This document shows, in pieces, positions 35,100-43,561 of a stretch of DNA of 64,000 nucleotides. The position numbers were made by a program, and so were the translations under genes. Origin of the DNA: Micromonospora sp. WMMD980. Its GTDB lineage: Bacteria; Actinomycetota; Actinomycetes; Mycobacteriales; Micromonosporaceae. The notes beneath the pieces were generated by a model. That model searched no databases, was not told the DNA's origin, and worked only from the letters and a program-made list of their open reading frames with translations. Within the stretch, counting starts at the first letter, position 1. Each line of letters starts with the position of its first letter. The stretch lies in assembly GCF_029626035.1 (NCBI RefSeq), contig NZ_JARUBE010000003.1, positions 5,146,001 to 5,210,000 on the forward strand, in the 5' to 3' direction.

Positions 35100-36212
35100 T
35101 TAGCGCTGTTTGCCGAGGGTCAGCGGAGTGACGTCCGCGCCGAAGCGCGCCTTGAGGGCGGCCACAACGTGCTCGCGGTCCTCGGCGGGGGCGCGCCCGG
35201 CGAGGTTTCCCACTGCGGCGGCGACGCCGAGGGTCTTGCTGACGCGGGTGAAGCCGAGCAGTTCGCGTAGCTGCGGCGCCCAGCTGACCCGTCCGGCGGC
35301 GAGATCGCTGTTGAGGGCAATCGCGGTCTCGACGGCGGGCCGGGGGACGCCAAGGTGGCGGGCGAGGTCCCAGTCGGTGGTGACCTCGATGTGCACGTCG
35401 AAGCGCGACGCGAGGGCTTCGGTGAGGATGGCCCCGTGCACGCCGGGGTTGTGACCGGCGACGACGTAGAACCCGTCGGCGGCCTCGACGCGTTCGTTGC
35501 GGTAGCCCGCGATGGTGATCACCCGCCGGCCGTCCATGGCCGGGTAGAGCACGGCGAGGACTTTCGGCGCGATGAGGGTGGCGTCGTCGACGAGCAGCGC
35601 CCGGCCCTGGCGCATCGCGGTGACGAGGGGCCCGTAGACGAATTCGAAGCCGCCGTCGGGCAGCGGGATGAAGTTGCCGAGGAAATCCTCGACCACGGTG
35701 TCGCCGGTGCCGGCGACGGTGAGCAGGTCGGGGTAGGCGGCCTCGATCAGCGCGGTCTTGCCGGTGCCGGGCGGGCCGTAGAGCAGCACCGGGATACGCT
35801 TGTCGCGCAGCCGCTGCAACACGTCCACATCGGTGGCCCCCGCCAGCTTGCGGGGGAAGTACAACTCGCCGTTGGGTCGGCTGACCGGCTGCCGTCGACC
35901 CGTCCCGCGTCGTCCTTGGCGGGGTGTGCGCGGGGCGGGCGGCGGCATCGTCCCGGCGGCGTCGATCCCGGCTTGGGTGACCTGGTAGCGGTGCGGGCCG
36001 CTCAGGTGGGTGGCGTACCCGGCTTTGGCCATCTTCTTCAACGCCTCGTACACCGCCCCCGTCGAGGGCACGTCGAGGACTTTCGTGAGCTCACCGACGG
36101 TGAAGATCTGGTCGGGGTGAGCGGCCAGGTGCGCGGCGACCATGCGGTACAGGTAGCCGGGACGCCGGTCACCGGTCGTCGCGGCCGAGGTCGTGCTGGT
36201 AGTCGGATTCAT
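35100..36212 (-). CDS. MoxR-type AAA+ ATPase with N-terminal winged helix
   Basis: 370 aa from ATG 36212 (GGAAGGACCCGC upstream; the frame is open from 36272). Residues 10-70 form a winged helix (GELTKVLDVPSTGAVYEAL). AAA+ motifs: Walker A LYGPPGTGKTALIEA (about 144), Walker B-like ALLVDDATLI (about 204, with Asp-Asp-Ala instead of Asp-Glu), sensor 1 GFYVVAGHNPG, Arg finger region ALASRFDVHIEV. It forms a pair with the vWA protein. The fused DNA-binding-type domain is unusual for MoxR proteins and suggests a nucleic acid or regulatory link. Confidence 0.85.
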   Translation of the reverse strand: MNPTTSTTSAATTGDRRPGYLYRMVAAHLAAHPDQIFTVGELTKVLDVPSTGAVYEALKKMAKAGYATHLSGPHRYQVTQAGIDAAGTMPPPAPRTPRQGRRGTGRRQPVSRPNGELYFPRKLAGATDVDVLQRLRDKRIPVLLYGPPGTGKTALIEAAYPDLLTVAGTGDTVVEDFLGNFIPLPDGGFEFVYGPLVTAMRQGRALLVDDATLIAPKVLAVLYPAMDGRRVITIAGYRNERVEAADGFYVVAGHNPGVHGAILTEALASRFDVHIEVTTDWDLARHLGVPRPAVETAIALNSDLAAGRVSWAPQLRELLGFTRVSKTLGVAAAVGNLAGRAPAEDREHVVAALKARFGADVTPLTLGKQR

Positions 36213-36233
36213 GCGGGTCCTTCCGGGAGGAGG

Positions 36234-36265
36234 GCCCGCGCACCCGTCTCCGGGGGTGCGCGGGC
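36234..36265. terminator. 12-bp hairpin upstream of the MoxR gene
   Basis: GCCCGCGCACCC, 8-nt loop, GGGTGCGCGGGC. It lies 22 nt before the MoxR start, so it may be terminator or leader structure. Confidence 0.5.
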
Positions 36266-36389
36266 AGGGCAAAGTCCGCGCAGCGGAGACGGAGATCGGA
36301 TAGAGCGCAGAGCGGGGAAGCCAGCCGGTTCTAGGGCTTCGAGGAACCGGTCGTCTGCTGCTCAGGTGGGTTAGCGAGGTGGCGTGTTG

Positions 36390-36971
36390 TCACAGGGTTC
36401 GAGCGAGATCCACCAGCCGGTCCAGGCCGGCCACGATGCGGCCTTCAGCGGTTGCAGAGGGTGGACGCTGCGCCCGATCGACGGTGGCGGCCCGCGCGCC
36501 GCGGACCCGCTCGATCTGGTAGCGGTGACGATCAAGGTCGACAGCGGCGACGATGCGCGTCTCGAATCGCTCCGACGGTGGCGCCTTGGCGAGGTCACCG
36601 TGGCGGTATCCCGACCGGATCGGGGCTGCCCACACCTCGACGACCAGGGCGAAGCCGATACAGCGTCGCCCGTCGCGGTAAAGCCGCGACCGCATCGCGT
36701 CGCGCGCGGGCGGGCTGCCGGCGATGTCGGCCAGGCTGTGCAGGACCACGGCAGGCGGCAGACTCGCGTCTCCTCCCGCGAGGGTCAGGTTGTGCCAGAC
36801 ACTCGGATCGAACAGGTCGGCGTCGAGGGTCACCGCGTGCGCTTCGGCGGCAAGCGGCCGGTCGAACAGGCCGATCAGCGTCGGGAGGAGATCCCATCCG
36901 CGGCGCTCATGCAGGGTCTCGACGTCGAGCAGTGCGCGGGTCAGCGCGTCTCGGGTACGGGGGTGGAGCAT
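36390..36971 (-). CDS. Hypothetical protein, cargo paralogue family B
   Basis: 193 aa from ATG 36971 with GAAGGAGG upstream. DVETLHERRGWDLLPTLIGL matches the AVEALAETRGWGNFPEVLAL of the gene at 48813; later RCIGFALVVEVW, VDLDRHRYQIERVRGARA and a C-terminal AEGRIVAGLDRLVDLA. The same fold order as the other family B members. Unknown function. Confidence 0.62.
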   Translation of the reverse strand: MLHPRTRDALTRALLDVETLHERRGWDLLPTLIGLFDRPLAAEAHAVTLDADLFDPSVWHNLTLAGGDASLPPAVVLHSLADIAGSPPARDAMRSRLYRDGRRCIGFALVVEVWAAPIRSGYRHGDLAKAPPSERFETRIVAAVDLDRHRYQIERVRGARAATVDRAQRPPSATAEGRIVAGLDRLVDLARTL

Positions 36972-37202
36972 GCATCCTCCTTCAGGAATACGTGATGTCG
37001 TCAGTGGGGTCCGGTCGCCGTAGGACCGTCGGCTGCCAGCGCGTGACTCGCCGGTGGTGCCGGTGCTCGGTTTGGCTGCAGGAATGAGCCCGCGCAGCGG
37101 TAGTCAGGAACAGTGGAAACGGACGTCAGCAGCGAGGCGGCGGGTGTGCGCAGCGATCTGCTGACGGTCGCGATCGCTGCCAACTGGGAGCCGGTGGGGG
37201 TG

Positions 37203-37601
37203 TCAGGCTCCGGGATGGCCGACCACCCGGTCGCAGCGCCGAGGATCGACCGGTATCCAGGGCAACCCCCAGCCGATCCGGTAGCGCCCGTGCACGGGCC
37301 GCGCGAGGTGAACACCGCCGCCGAGCGACAGCGGTCGCGCGACGGTGAGAACGTCACCGTCGAAGTCGACGGTGCGCCAGTCACCCCCGACGGTCTCGGC
37401 CAGCTCGGCGAACGTGTCCGCGAGCGCCCGGGCGGCGTCGGCGTCGACGCTGATCTCGCACGCCCCGTTCCACCAGCCGATCAGCGTGGCGGCGTAACCC
37501 TCGTGGTAGCGGTGCGAGTGGCGACTCGTCGGGTAGCGCAGCCACGGCCCGGAAAACACCGCGGCGCTGCCGCGAGCCGGCTGGTAGTCAGGCGTGGGCA
37601 T
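37203..37601 (-). CDS. Hypothetical protein, cargo paralogue family D
   Basis: 132 aa from ATG 37601, overlapping the preceding gene by 14 bp. YAATLIGWWNGACEISVDAD, TVDFDGDVLTV, GRYRIGWGLPWIPVDPRRCD and RVVG match the C-terminal 170 residues of the 387-aa protein at 38997-40160. It therefore appears to be a stand-alone copy of that domain. Function unknown. Confidence 0.6.
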   Translation of the reverse strand: MPTPDYQPARGSAAVFSGPWLRYPTSRHSHRYHEGYAATLIGWWNGACEISVDADAARALADTFAELAETVGGDWRTVDFDGDVLTVARPLSLGGGVHLARPVHGRYRIGWGLPWIPVDPRRCDRVVGHPGA

Positions 37602-38253
37602 CGACAACCGCCACCGACCAGTCCGCCGCGCGGAACGCCACCGGTGCCCGCCGCAGGCGCCCAGGCCCCCGGGCGGGCAGGACCCGACCGGCGACGGTGC
37701 CCCTGGGCGCCGCCGTCGGCGCCATCGGATCCGGGTTGCGGCGTCCGCTGACGAGGTCTCGGAAGACCATCCCCAGACGTGCAGGAACTTGGCCGCTGTC
37801 GCTGACGGCGTCGTAGGCTGCGTCGGTGTCGAGCCACACGACGCCGGCCAGGTCGACCCAGGCCACCGGGGTGCGCCCCGGCGGGAACCGCCAGCCCGGG
37901 TGCAGCAGCCTGGGCAGCGCCACGATGTCACCCGGATACGGCGCCCACTCGGTGTAGCTCCAGGGCACCACGGTGCCGGGCCGGCGGCCGGCTTGTGTGG
38001 CGTCGGCGCAGGCGGGGCAGGCGGCCCCGTCGATGTGGGTAGCGCCGTGGCAGGCGTCGCAGGTGTGCCAGTTGCGCGGGTCGGCGTCGGGGTCGTAGCG
38101 CGGGTCCCACGCTCCGGTGACCTGTCCCCCGAGCCGGTAGCCATCGATGCGGTGCTCGCGGCTTACGAGCCGCATCGGCGTGTCCAGGTGCGCGTCGATG
38201 CTGACGACGGTCGCGCCGGCGCGTACCAGCACGGCGAAGAGGTGGTGTGCCAT
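37588..38253 (-). CDS. Zinc-ribbon hypothetical protein
   Basis: 221 aa from ATG 38253 (TGATG overlap with the Lsr2-like gene). N-terminal strand AVLVRAGATVVSIDAHLDTP, a zinc ribbon CDACHGATHIDGAACPACAD around residues 80-100, then WVDLAGVVWLDTDAAYDAVS. Probably co-translated with the Lsr2 paralogue upstream and the family D gene downstream. No known family. Confidence 0.62.
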   Translation of the reverse strand: MAHHLFAVLVRAGATVVSIDAHLDTPMRLVSREHRIDGYRLGGQVTGAWDPRYDPDADPRNWHTCDACHGATHIDGAACPACADATQAGRRPGTVVPWSYTEWAPYPGDIVALPRLLHPGWRFPPGRTPVAWVDLAGVVWLDTDAAYDAVSDSGQVPARLGMVFRDLVSGRRNPDPMAPTAAPRGTVAGRVLPARGPGRLRRAPVAFRAADWSVAVVDAHA

Positions 38254-38612
38254 CAGCGCCTCTCCTGACCGTGCGTGCGGGCCGTAGCGGTGCGGTAGGC
38301 CTCGTAGACCTCCGCGGGGATCGGGCCGTGCCGGTGGTACGGGGGAAGGTGCAGCTGTTGTTCGTGGGCGGCCCAGAAGGCGCGGACGTCGGCCGGCTGG
38401 CCGGTGGGGACGCTCGGCCCCGGTCGCCGGCCGGTGGGCCGCTTGGGCAGCCGGCGGGCTGCTGCGAGGTAGGTGTCCTTGAACTGCCGCAGGTTGTGCG
38501 GGGCGAGGTCGATCTCGTACTCGACACCGTCGAGGGCGATGCGGTGGGTGCGGACGTCCTGCGTGCTGTGGTCCAGGTCGTCGGTGAGCACCACAATGAT
38601 TCTGGTTGACAT
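38253..38612 (-). CDS. Lsr2-like nucleoid protein, element-encoded
   Basis: 119 aa from ATG 38612. VVLTDDLDHSTQDVRTHRIA, LDGVEYEIDLAPHNLRQFKD match the Lsr2 dimerisation domain. The C-terminal half has PADVRAFWAAHEQQ and GPIPAEVYEAYR, matching the Lsr2 helix-turn-helix order, but the RGR clamp is changed to HGP, so DNA affinity or specificity may differ. It may dimerise with the lsr2 product of 9456-9848. It heads a small operon with two following genes. Confidence 0.82.
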   Translation of the reverse strand: MSTRIIVVLTDDLDHSTQDVRTHRIALDGVEYEIDLAPHNLRQFKDTYLAAARRLPKRPTGRRPGPSVPTGQPADVRAFWAAHEQQLHLPPYHRHGPIPAEVYEAYRTATARTHGQERR

Positions 38613-38644
38613 CAGGCTGCTTTCTGTCCGTGGACATGACGAAG

Positions 38645-38670
38645 CCCCGCCACCAATGGAGGTGGCGGGG
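38645..38670. terminator. 10-bp hairpin between two cargo genes
   Basis: CCCCGCCACC, loop AATGGA, GGTGGCGGGG, 62 nt past the minus-strand stop at 38732 and 33 nt before the Lsr2-like start. Confidence 0.55.
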
Positions 38671-38731
38671 CGGTGCTGACGATGTGATCGGCGCCGGCAC
38701 TGCAGGGCCGGTGCCGGCGCCGAGGTTGCTG

Positions 38732-39004
38732 TCAGCCGGCGATATAGGCGACGTCGCCGTCGTTGCCGGCGTCGGTGACGCGCACGATGTGACGCGGCGC
38801 CGTGGGAATCAGGTCCTCGCGGTTGACGTTGGGCCACTGATAGCCGTCACCGCCGAGGCGGGCGATGGTATAGCGGGGGTCGTCGAAGCCATCGATAACG
38901 ACGTACAGGTACGGGCCCATCTGCCCCATCAGCGCTGGCGCGACGGTGACGATCTCGCCGGCATCCAGCGTCCGCTGGTCTTGGCGTGCCGGCTGCTCAG
39001 ACAT
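38732..39004 (-). CDS. Small hypothetical protein
   Basis: 90 aa from ATG 39004, overlapping the end of the DUF4314 gene by 8 bp, so co-translated with it. IVTVAPALMGQMGPYLYVVI, RYTIARLGGDGYQWPNVN and DLIPTAPRHIVRV are alternating beta strands, perhaps an SH3-like barrel. Unknown function. Confidence 0.6.
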   Translation of the reverse strand: MSEQPARQDQRTLDAGEIVTVAPALMGQMGPYLYVVIDGFDDPRYTIARLGGDGYQWPNVNREDLIPTAPRHIVRVTDAGNDGDVAYIAG

Positions 39005-40160
39005 CGGCTCGCCCCTGGGGGCGGAGGTTCTGCGCGGTGTCGTCGTTCGTGGGTGGGTCGGGGATGGCGCCGACGATGCGGTCGCAGTCGTAGGGATGCA
39101 CCGGACGCCAGGGCCACGAGCGGCCCATCACTACGTAGCGGCCGTCCGCGTCCGGGCTGATTCGGTCGATCGCCTCCGGGTCGTCGGCCAGGCGGGTGGC
39201 GTCGGCGACGATGATGTCGCCGTCGAAGGACAGCCGCGCCATCGATTGATCCACCGCACGGTCGAGGTCTGCCTCGGCGATGCCGTTGTGCGCCAGGGAC
39301 TGGCGCAGGTTGTCGCGGGCGGCCTGCTGGTCGGCGACGATCGCCTGCGCGACGTCGCGGGTGCAGGTGAACACAGCCCAGCCGTTCCACAGGTCGACCA
39401 GGGTGCCGGCGAAGCCGACCGGGATGCGCATCTGCCCGTCGGCGTTGGGCTGCCAGGCCCAGTCGCCGGCGAACACACCTGTTCCGCCCAGGCGCACATG
39501 GTCGGGGTGGACATGGGTGAGGTCGCGGTCGTCGCCGTCGGGGTGCAGGATTATGCGGCACTGACGTTCGGCCTCGGCGTGTGCGGCGTCGTCGTAGCCG
39601 CCGCACCAGGCCCACCGCGCCTGGTCGCGTTGTTGCGCGCTCAGATCCTGCCAGCCTGGCGAGTTGGGCGGGGCGTGCTCGGTGTAGCGCTCAGCGTCCT
39701 CGGCGAAGAGGTACCGGTTGGCTGTCGGGAGCCCGTCGAGGATCAGCGGGACGACGTCCTCGATACCGGACAGGACCTGTCGGGCGATGTCGGTGACGTC
39801 GCCGCGCGCCTGGCCTGCCAGGGTGTGTTGCGCCCACCAGGCGGCGGCGTCGCGGCCGGCAGCCGCCCCGGCGGCACGCAACGCCTCACGCACCTGCCGC
39901 CCGAGATCGGCGGGGTGTGGGGCGGGGAGCCGACGAACGCGGTCGGACTCGCCCAACAGAAGCGACAGGGTGGAGCCGTTGTCCCAGGCCACGTCGAGGA
40001 CCTGGCCATGTGGTTCGTAGCGGCGGATGGTTCCCTCGTCACCGGGACGCAGCCGGGTGTGGGGGTCGCTGGTGTGCGCCAGCACGACCCGGTCGCCGCG
40101 GCGGTACGTAGCCGATGTGGGCTGGTCGTCCGGCTGGCTGTGGCTGGTAGGGCTTGTCAT
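38997..40160 (-). CDS. DUF4314 protein with family D C-terminus
   Basis: 387 aa from ATG 40160, GAAGGA upstream. Residues 15-75 are DUF4314 (RGDRVVLAHTSDPHTRLRPG, GTIRRYEPHGQVLDVAWDNG), a small beta-barrel found on plasmids and phages. The middle has HLDP-like charged helices. The C-terminal 170 residues (LVDLWNGWAVFTCTRDVAQA, SFDGDI, DADGRYVVMGRSWPWRPV, CDRIVG) are repeated as a separate gene at 37203-37601. Function unknown. Confidence 0.7.
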   Translation of the reverse strand: MTSPTSHSQPDDQPTSATYRRGDRVVLAHTSDPHTRLRPGDEGTIRRYEPHGQVLDVAWDNGSTLSLLLGESDRVRRLPAPHPADLGRQVREALRAAGAAAGRDAAAWWAQHTLAGQARGDVTDIARQVLSGIEDVVPLILDGLPTANRYLFAEDAERYTEHAPPNSPGWQDLSAQQRDQARWAWCGGYDDAAHAEAERQCRIILHPDGDDRDLTHVHPDHVRLGGTGVFAGDWAWQPNADGQMRIPVGFAGTLVDLWNGWAVFTCTRDVAQAIVADQQAARDNLRQSLAHNGIAEADLDRAVDQSMARLSFDGDIIVADATRLADDPEAIDRISPDADGRYVVMGRSWPWRPVHPYDCDRIVGAIPDPPTNDDTAQNLRPQGRADV

Positions 40161-40269
40161 CGCAGGTGTCCTTCTCGGTGTGGTGTCGTGCGTACGGCCA
40201 TCGGCGATGGCGGCCTGGAAATGCGGTGTCCTCGTCTGTGGGCCCGCGCCGGGAGGCGTTGCAGGGCGG

Positions 40270-40938
40270 TCATCCTTCGAGGCGGATCTGGTGCGGCCAG
40301 AGGGCGGTGGCGATGCCGGGCCGAGGGCCGCGGGTGCAGTAGGCGGTCAGGGTGCGCGGGTTGGTCGCGCCGTAGACGAGCCGGTTGTCGACGCGCACGA
40401 GCACCCGTTGCCCGGCGGGGAAGTCCACTGGCGCGGCGGGGTCATTGCGCCAATGGATCTCGGCCACGACGCGGCCGAACACCCAGTCGGCGAAAGATGC
40501 CGTCGTGTACTGGGGGTATCTGCCGTAGTCGGAGGCGATGTCGGTGATGACCTGACGGGCCTGCTCCAGGCTCAGCCCTTCGAGGAGTTCGTCGGGCACC
40601 GGTGGGTGCGCGGCGACGCTGACGACCTCGACGTCGATGCCCGCCACCGTGCGGGTGGTGTCGCCCTCGCCGGTGATGGTGATCTGGCCGTTGTGGTGCT
40701 CGACGGCGGTGACCCGCCATCGGGTGGCTTCGCCAACTGCTCGGACCAGGTCGCCGACGGCGATGGCATTGCCGGGATGGCCGCGGCCGGTCAGGCGGTT
40801 TTCGACGGCGGCGCGGTCGAGGACCGGGCTGCCCGGGTCGTGGACGTAGGCGTCGAGATCTAGCGGCGCTGCCGGCGGCAGGTGTGGCAGTCGCAGGATG
40901 TAGCCGCCGGGTTCGTGCGAGCTCGGCTCGGACGTCAT
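40270..40938 (-). CDS. Hypothetical protein
   Basis: 222 aa from ATG 40938; the frame continues upstream to 41385 but crosses a terminator, and GGAAGGACCCC marks this start. LDLDAYVHDPGSPVLDRAAV, a beta-rich region with VTAVEHHNGQITITGEGD, then ASFADWVFGRVVAEIHWR and LTAYCTRGPRPG. No family recognised. Confidence 0.6.
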   Translation of the reverse strand: MTSEPSSHEPGGYILRLPHLPPAAPLDLDAYVHDPGSPVLDRAAVENRLTGRGHPGNAIAVGDLVRAVGEATRWRVTAVEHHNGQITITGEGDTTRTVAGIDVEVVSVAAHPPVPDELLEGLSLEQARQVITDIASDYGRYPQYTTASFADWVFGRVVAEIHWRNDPAAPVDFPAGQRVLVRVDNRLVYGATNPRTLTAYCTRGPRPGIATALWPHQIRLEG

Positions 40939-40970
40939 GCGGGGTCCTTCCGATTGAGGGGTGGACGCGT

Positions 40971-41005
40971 GCCGGCCGCGGCCCCTGGTGGGGGTCGCGG
41001 CCGGC
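40971..41005. terminator. 15-bp hairpin after the 41037 gene
   Basis: GCCGGCCGCGGCCCC, loop TGGTG, GGGGTCGCGGCCGGC (one G-T pair), starting 32 nt past the minus-strand stop. Confidence 0.6.
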
Positions 41006-41036
41006 GATGAGCGTGGTGGTGTGTGGTCGGCGGGGG

Positions 41037-41537
41037 TTACTCCTCGCAGCACCACCTGCAGCCGTCGGGACTGCAGGGCTGGCCGGCGGCCATGCGGGTG
41101 AAGGCCGTCCGCCCGTCGGGGTCCTGCGCGCTGCTGTGCAGCGGCCAGCTGAGCCCTTCGGCGAACACGGCGATCTTCGGTGCCCCGTACCTCGGGTAAG
41201 GGGCGGCGGTCACAGCGGCGACCACGTCGTCGCGGCCGAGCAGCCAAGCCAGTTCGGTGAGCTTGTCGACCGCGCGTGACGCGGATCCGCTGCGGTGATT
41301 GACGACCTTGTGCACGGCGAACCACAAGTACTCGCGGCCGTACGCCTCGGCGTCGGCGTAACCGTCCCACCGGCTTCGGTTCCACTGCTGCGCGGTGACG
41401 CCGGGTTGCAGGAATGGGCGAGCGTGGTCGATGTCGAGGGCGTTGATCAGCAGATCTTGGCGGAAGCCGAACAGGTCGTCACTGCCGGCGATGTGGTTGA
41501 TGCGAGACAGGATGTCCTCCTGCGTGCGCGCGATCAT
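41037..41537 (-). CDS. Conserved hypothetical protein
   Basis: 166 aa from ATG 41537, GAAGGGAAA upstream. MIARTQEDILSRINHI, DDLFGFRQDLLINALDIDHA, AYGREYLWFAVHKVVNHRSG and LAWLLGRDDVV are well-ordered amphipathic segments; the C-terminus ends CSPDGCRWCCEE, a likely metal site. Proteins of this kind occur on actinobacterial mobile elements. Function unknown. Confidence 0.62.
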   Translation of the reverse strand: MIARTQEDILSRINHIAGSDDLFGFRQDLLINALDIDHARPFLQPGVTAQQWNRSRWDGYADAEAYGREYLWFAVHKVVNHRSGSASRAVDKLTELAWLLGRDDVVAAVTAAPYPRYGAPKIAVFAEGLSWPLHSSAQDPDGRTAFTRMAAGQPCSPDGCRWCCEE

Positions 41538-41584
41538 GAGCTTTCCCTTCGGTTGTGGAAGCGGTCGGTGGGTGGGGGGTGTAT

Positions 41585-42256
41585 TCAGTGCGTGCTGCCC
41601 GACGTGCCGCCGGTGGCGGGTTGCGGCGGCGGCCAGGGCTTGCGGATCAGTCGGTCACCGAAGAACGGGTTCGTGGCGATCAGGGAGCCGCAGCGGTTGC
41701 AGGACGTGGTGATGTCGTAGCCGTAGCCGGCCATGGACGGCACCTCGACGTGATCGATGTCGTCGGTTGCGCCGCACACGGTGCACACCGTCACGTCCGG
41801 GCCGCTGTCGTTGAGGGCGGGTTCGGTGACGAACAGGTCCTCGGCCGGGTCGAGGTGGTGGGCGCTGTGCCGTAGCCAGCGGCCGTGGACTGTGGTCTGG
41901 TATGCGACCAGCCGCCGTTGGTCGAGGTCCAGCAGGTACAGCCATTCCAGTGGCCCGTCGACGCTTTCGCGCAACGAGCCCCGCCACAGGGCGTCGTGGC
42001 CGGTCGCGGCGGGGTAACCCACGCCCGGCACCGGCGGATGCTGGTCCCATCGGCGTGGTTTCGGATTGAGGGCGAGTTGCACCCAGGGGCGGGCCAGCAG
42101 GGCGACGGACATCGCGGGGGTGTCGCGGTCGAACGTGTTGGTCCAGATCCGGCGCAGCAGCGGTACCAGAACCTTCGGTGCTTCCCCGAGTTGGATGTGG
42201 CGGGCGACGTAGGTGCCGCGGTACGCGGTCTCGCCGATCAGCGCGGGTGCGCTCAC
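41585..42256 (-). CDS. Zinc-binding hypothetical protein, cargo paralogue family C
   Basis: 223 aa from GTG 42256 (AAGGAGG further upstream). The first 150 residues share order and motifs with the product of 43558-44073: HIQLGEAPKVLVPLLRRIW, HPPVPGVGYPAA, WLYLLDLDQRRLVAYQT. The C-terminus adds CTVCGATDD and CNRCGSL, two CxxC pairs that would bind zinc. Function unknown. Confidence 0.62.
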   Translation of the reverse strand: MSAPALIGETAYRGTYVARHIQLGEAPKVLVPLLRRIWTNTFDRDTPAMSVALLARPWVQLALNPKPRRWDQHPPVPGVGYPAATGHDALWRGSLRESVDGPLEWLYLLDLDQRRLVAYQTTVHGRWLRHSAHHLDPAEDLFVTEPALNDSGPDVTVCTVCGATDDIDHVEVPSMAGYGYDITTSCNRCGSLIATNPFFGDRLIRKPWPPPQPATGGTSGSTH

Positions 42257-42448
42257 GGGTCGTGGTCCTCCTTCGATTGAGGGGTGGATGTCGACGGCGG
42301 TCGTGGTGCCGCCGCGAGGTGACAGGCGCCCGGACATCGCTTTGGGGTGTGCTGCGGTGTCGCTGGCGCGCGTGCGCGATACCAGCCGCCGCGATGTCGC
42401 GCGCCGTGCCGCTTGCAGCCATGTCAGGGGGTGAGTCGCTGCCCGGCG

Positions 42449-43561
42449 TCAGGGTTGCGCGACGATGCGGCGCACGGCGGCGAGTTGGCCGGCCCAGGCG
42501 GACAGGCGGCTGATCTTGACGACGTCGCCGGTGTGGGGGGCTTGCACGATGAGCCCTTGGCCGAGGTACATGCCGACGTGGCCTGGACGCTGCGCGCTGC
42601 CGCGGCTGCCGGGGATGAACAGCAGGTCACCGGGACGCAGGTCCCGGTAGTCACTGACCGCGCTGCCAGCGTGGACCTGGTCGGCGGTGGTGCGGGGAAT
42701 GCCGATGCCTGCGTTGCGGTAGGCCTGCTGCATCAGCGATGAGCAGTCGCACTGGCGCCGGGAGATGCCGGAGTGCGGGTCGGTGCAGTCCCCGCCGAAC
42801 GTGTAGGGCGAGCCGAGTTGCTTCAGGGCCCATCCGATGGCGGTGGCCACCTGCGGCGGGGTGCCCGGTGGCAGGGTGAATCCGTCCGGCAGGGGTGCCT
42901 GGTCGGCGCCGGGTTGGCCGTCGCCGCCGTCGAACAGGCACAGCGGGTTGCTCATCGCCTGTTCCAGGTCGACGGTCACCGGTCCGGCGGGGGTGCCGCC
43001 GGCGAGGACGCGGACCAGGGCGATCGCGTCGTCTTCCCAAGTGGCGTAAGCGCCGGGGTAGGCGGAGCGCTGCACGGCCTGCGCCGCGTCGGTGAGCGCC
43101 ATCGCCTGCCACCCGTCGACCGCGAACAGGGCGGTGTAGAACTTCCCGGCCGCGTACGCGGGGTCCTGCAACTGCGCGGCGGTGCCCCAGCCTTGAGAGG
43201 GGCGTTGTTGGAACAGTCCGACGGAGTCGCGGTCGCCGCCGGGCAGGTTGCGCAGGGTGGATTCCTGCATCGCGGTGGCCAGGGCGACGACCCAGCCTCT
43301 CGGTGGCACCTTCAGCCGTTCCCCGACGGCGACGATCGCCGCGGCGTTGCCGGTCTGCTCGCGGTCCCACCCGCCAACCCCGGCGGCGGGCGGGGATGTG
43401 GCCAGGGTGGGCAGCAGCGGCTGCCCGTCCGGGCCGAGGGCCGTGTAGCAGCCGGCTGAGGCGCTGCCGCCTCCGGTGAACAGGGCGCCGATCCCGCCCG
43501 CGCAGAGCACCAGCACGACGATCACCGCGGCGGCGACCATGCCGAGCGCGCGGGTGCTCAT
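42449..43561 (-). CDS. Bifunctional lytic transglycosylase and NlpC/P60 peptidase
   Basis: 370 aa from ATG 43561, overlapping the upstream stop (ATGA). One N-terminal membrane helix (MVAAAVIVVLVLCAGGIGAL), then a transglycosylase-like domain (VALATAMQESTLRNLPGGD, DSVGLFQQRPSQGWG, Glu near residue 98), then NlpC/P60 with catalytic Cys in QCDCSSLMQQAY (about 271) and His in RPGHVGMYLG. Such enzymes (VirB1/TcpG-like) open peptidoglycan for the conjugation channel. It lies 9 kb from the other transfer genes. Confidence 0.92.
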   Translation of the reverse strand: MSTRALGMVAAAVIVVLVLCAGGIGALFTGGGSASAGCYTALGPDGQPLLPTLATSPPAAGVGGWDREQTGNAAAIVAVGERLKVPPRGWVVALATAMQESTLRNLPGGDRDSVGLFQQRPSQGWGTAAQLQDPAYAAGKFYTALFAVDGWQAMALTDAAQAVQRSAYPGAYATWEDDAIALVRVLAGGTPAGPVTVDLEQAMSNPLCLFDGGDGQPGADQAPLPDGFTLPPGTPPQVATAIGWALKQLGSPYTFGGDCTDPHSGISRRQCDCSSLMQQAYRNAGIGIPRTTADQVHAGSAVSDYRDLRPGDLLFIPGSRGSAQRPGHVGMYLGQGLIVQAPHTGDVVKISRLSAWAGQLAAVRRIVAQP

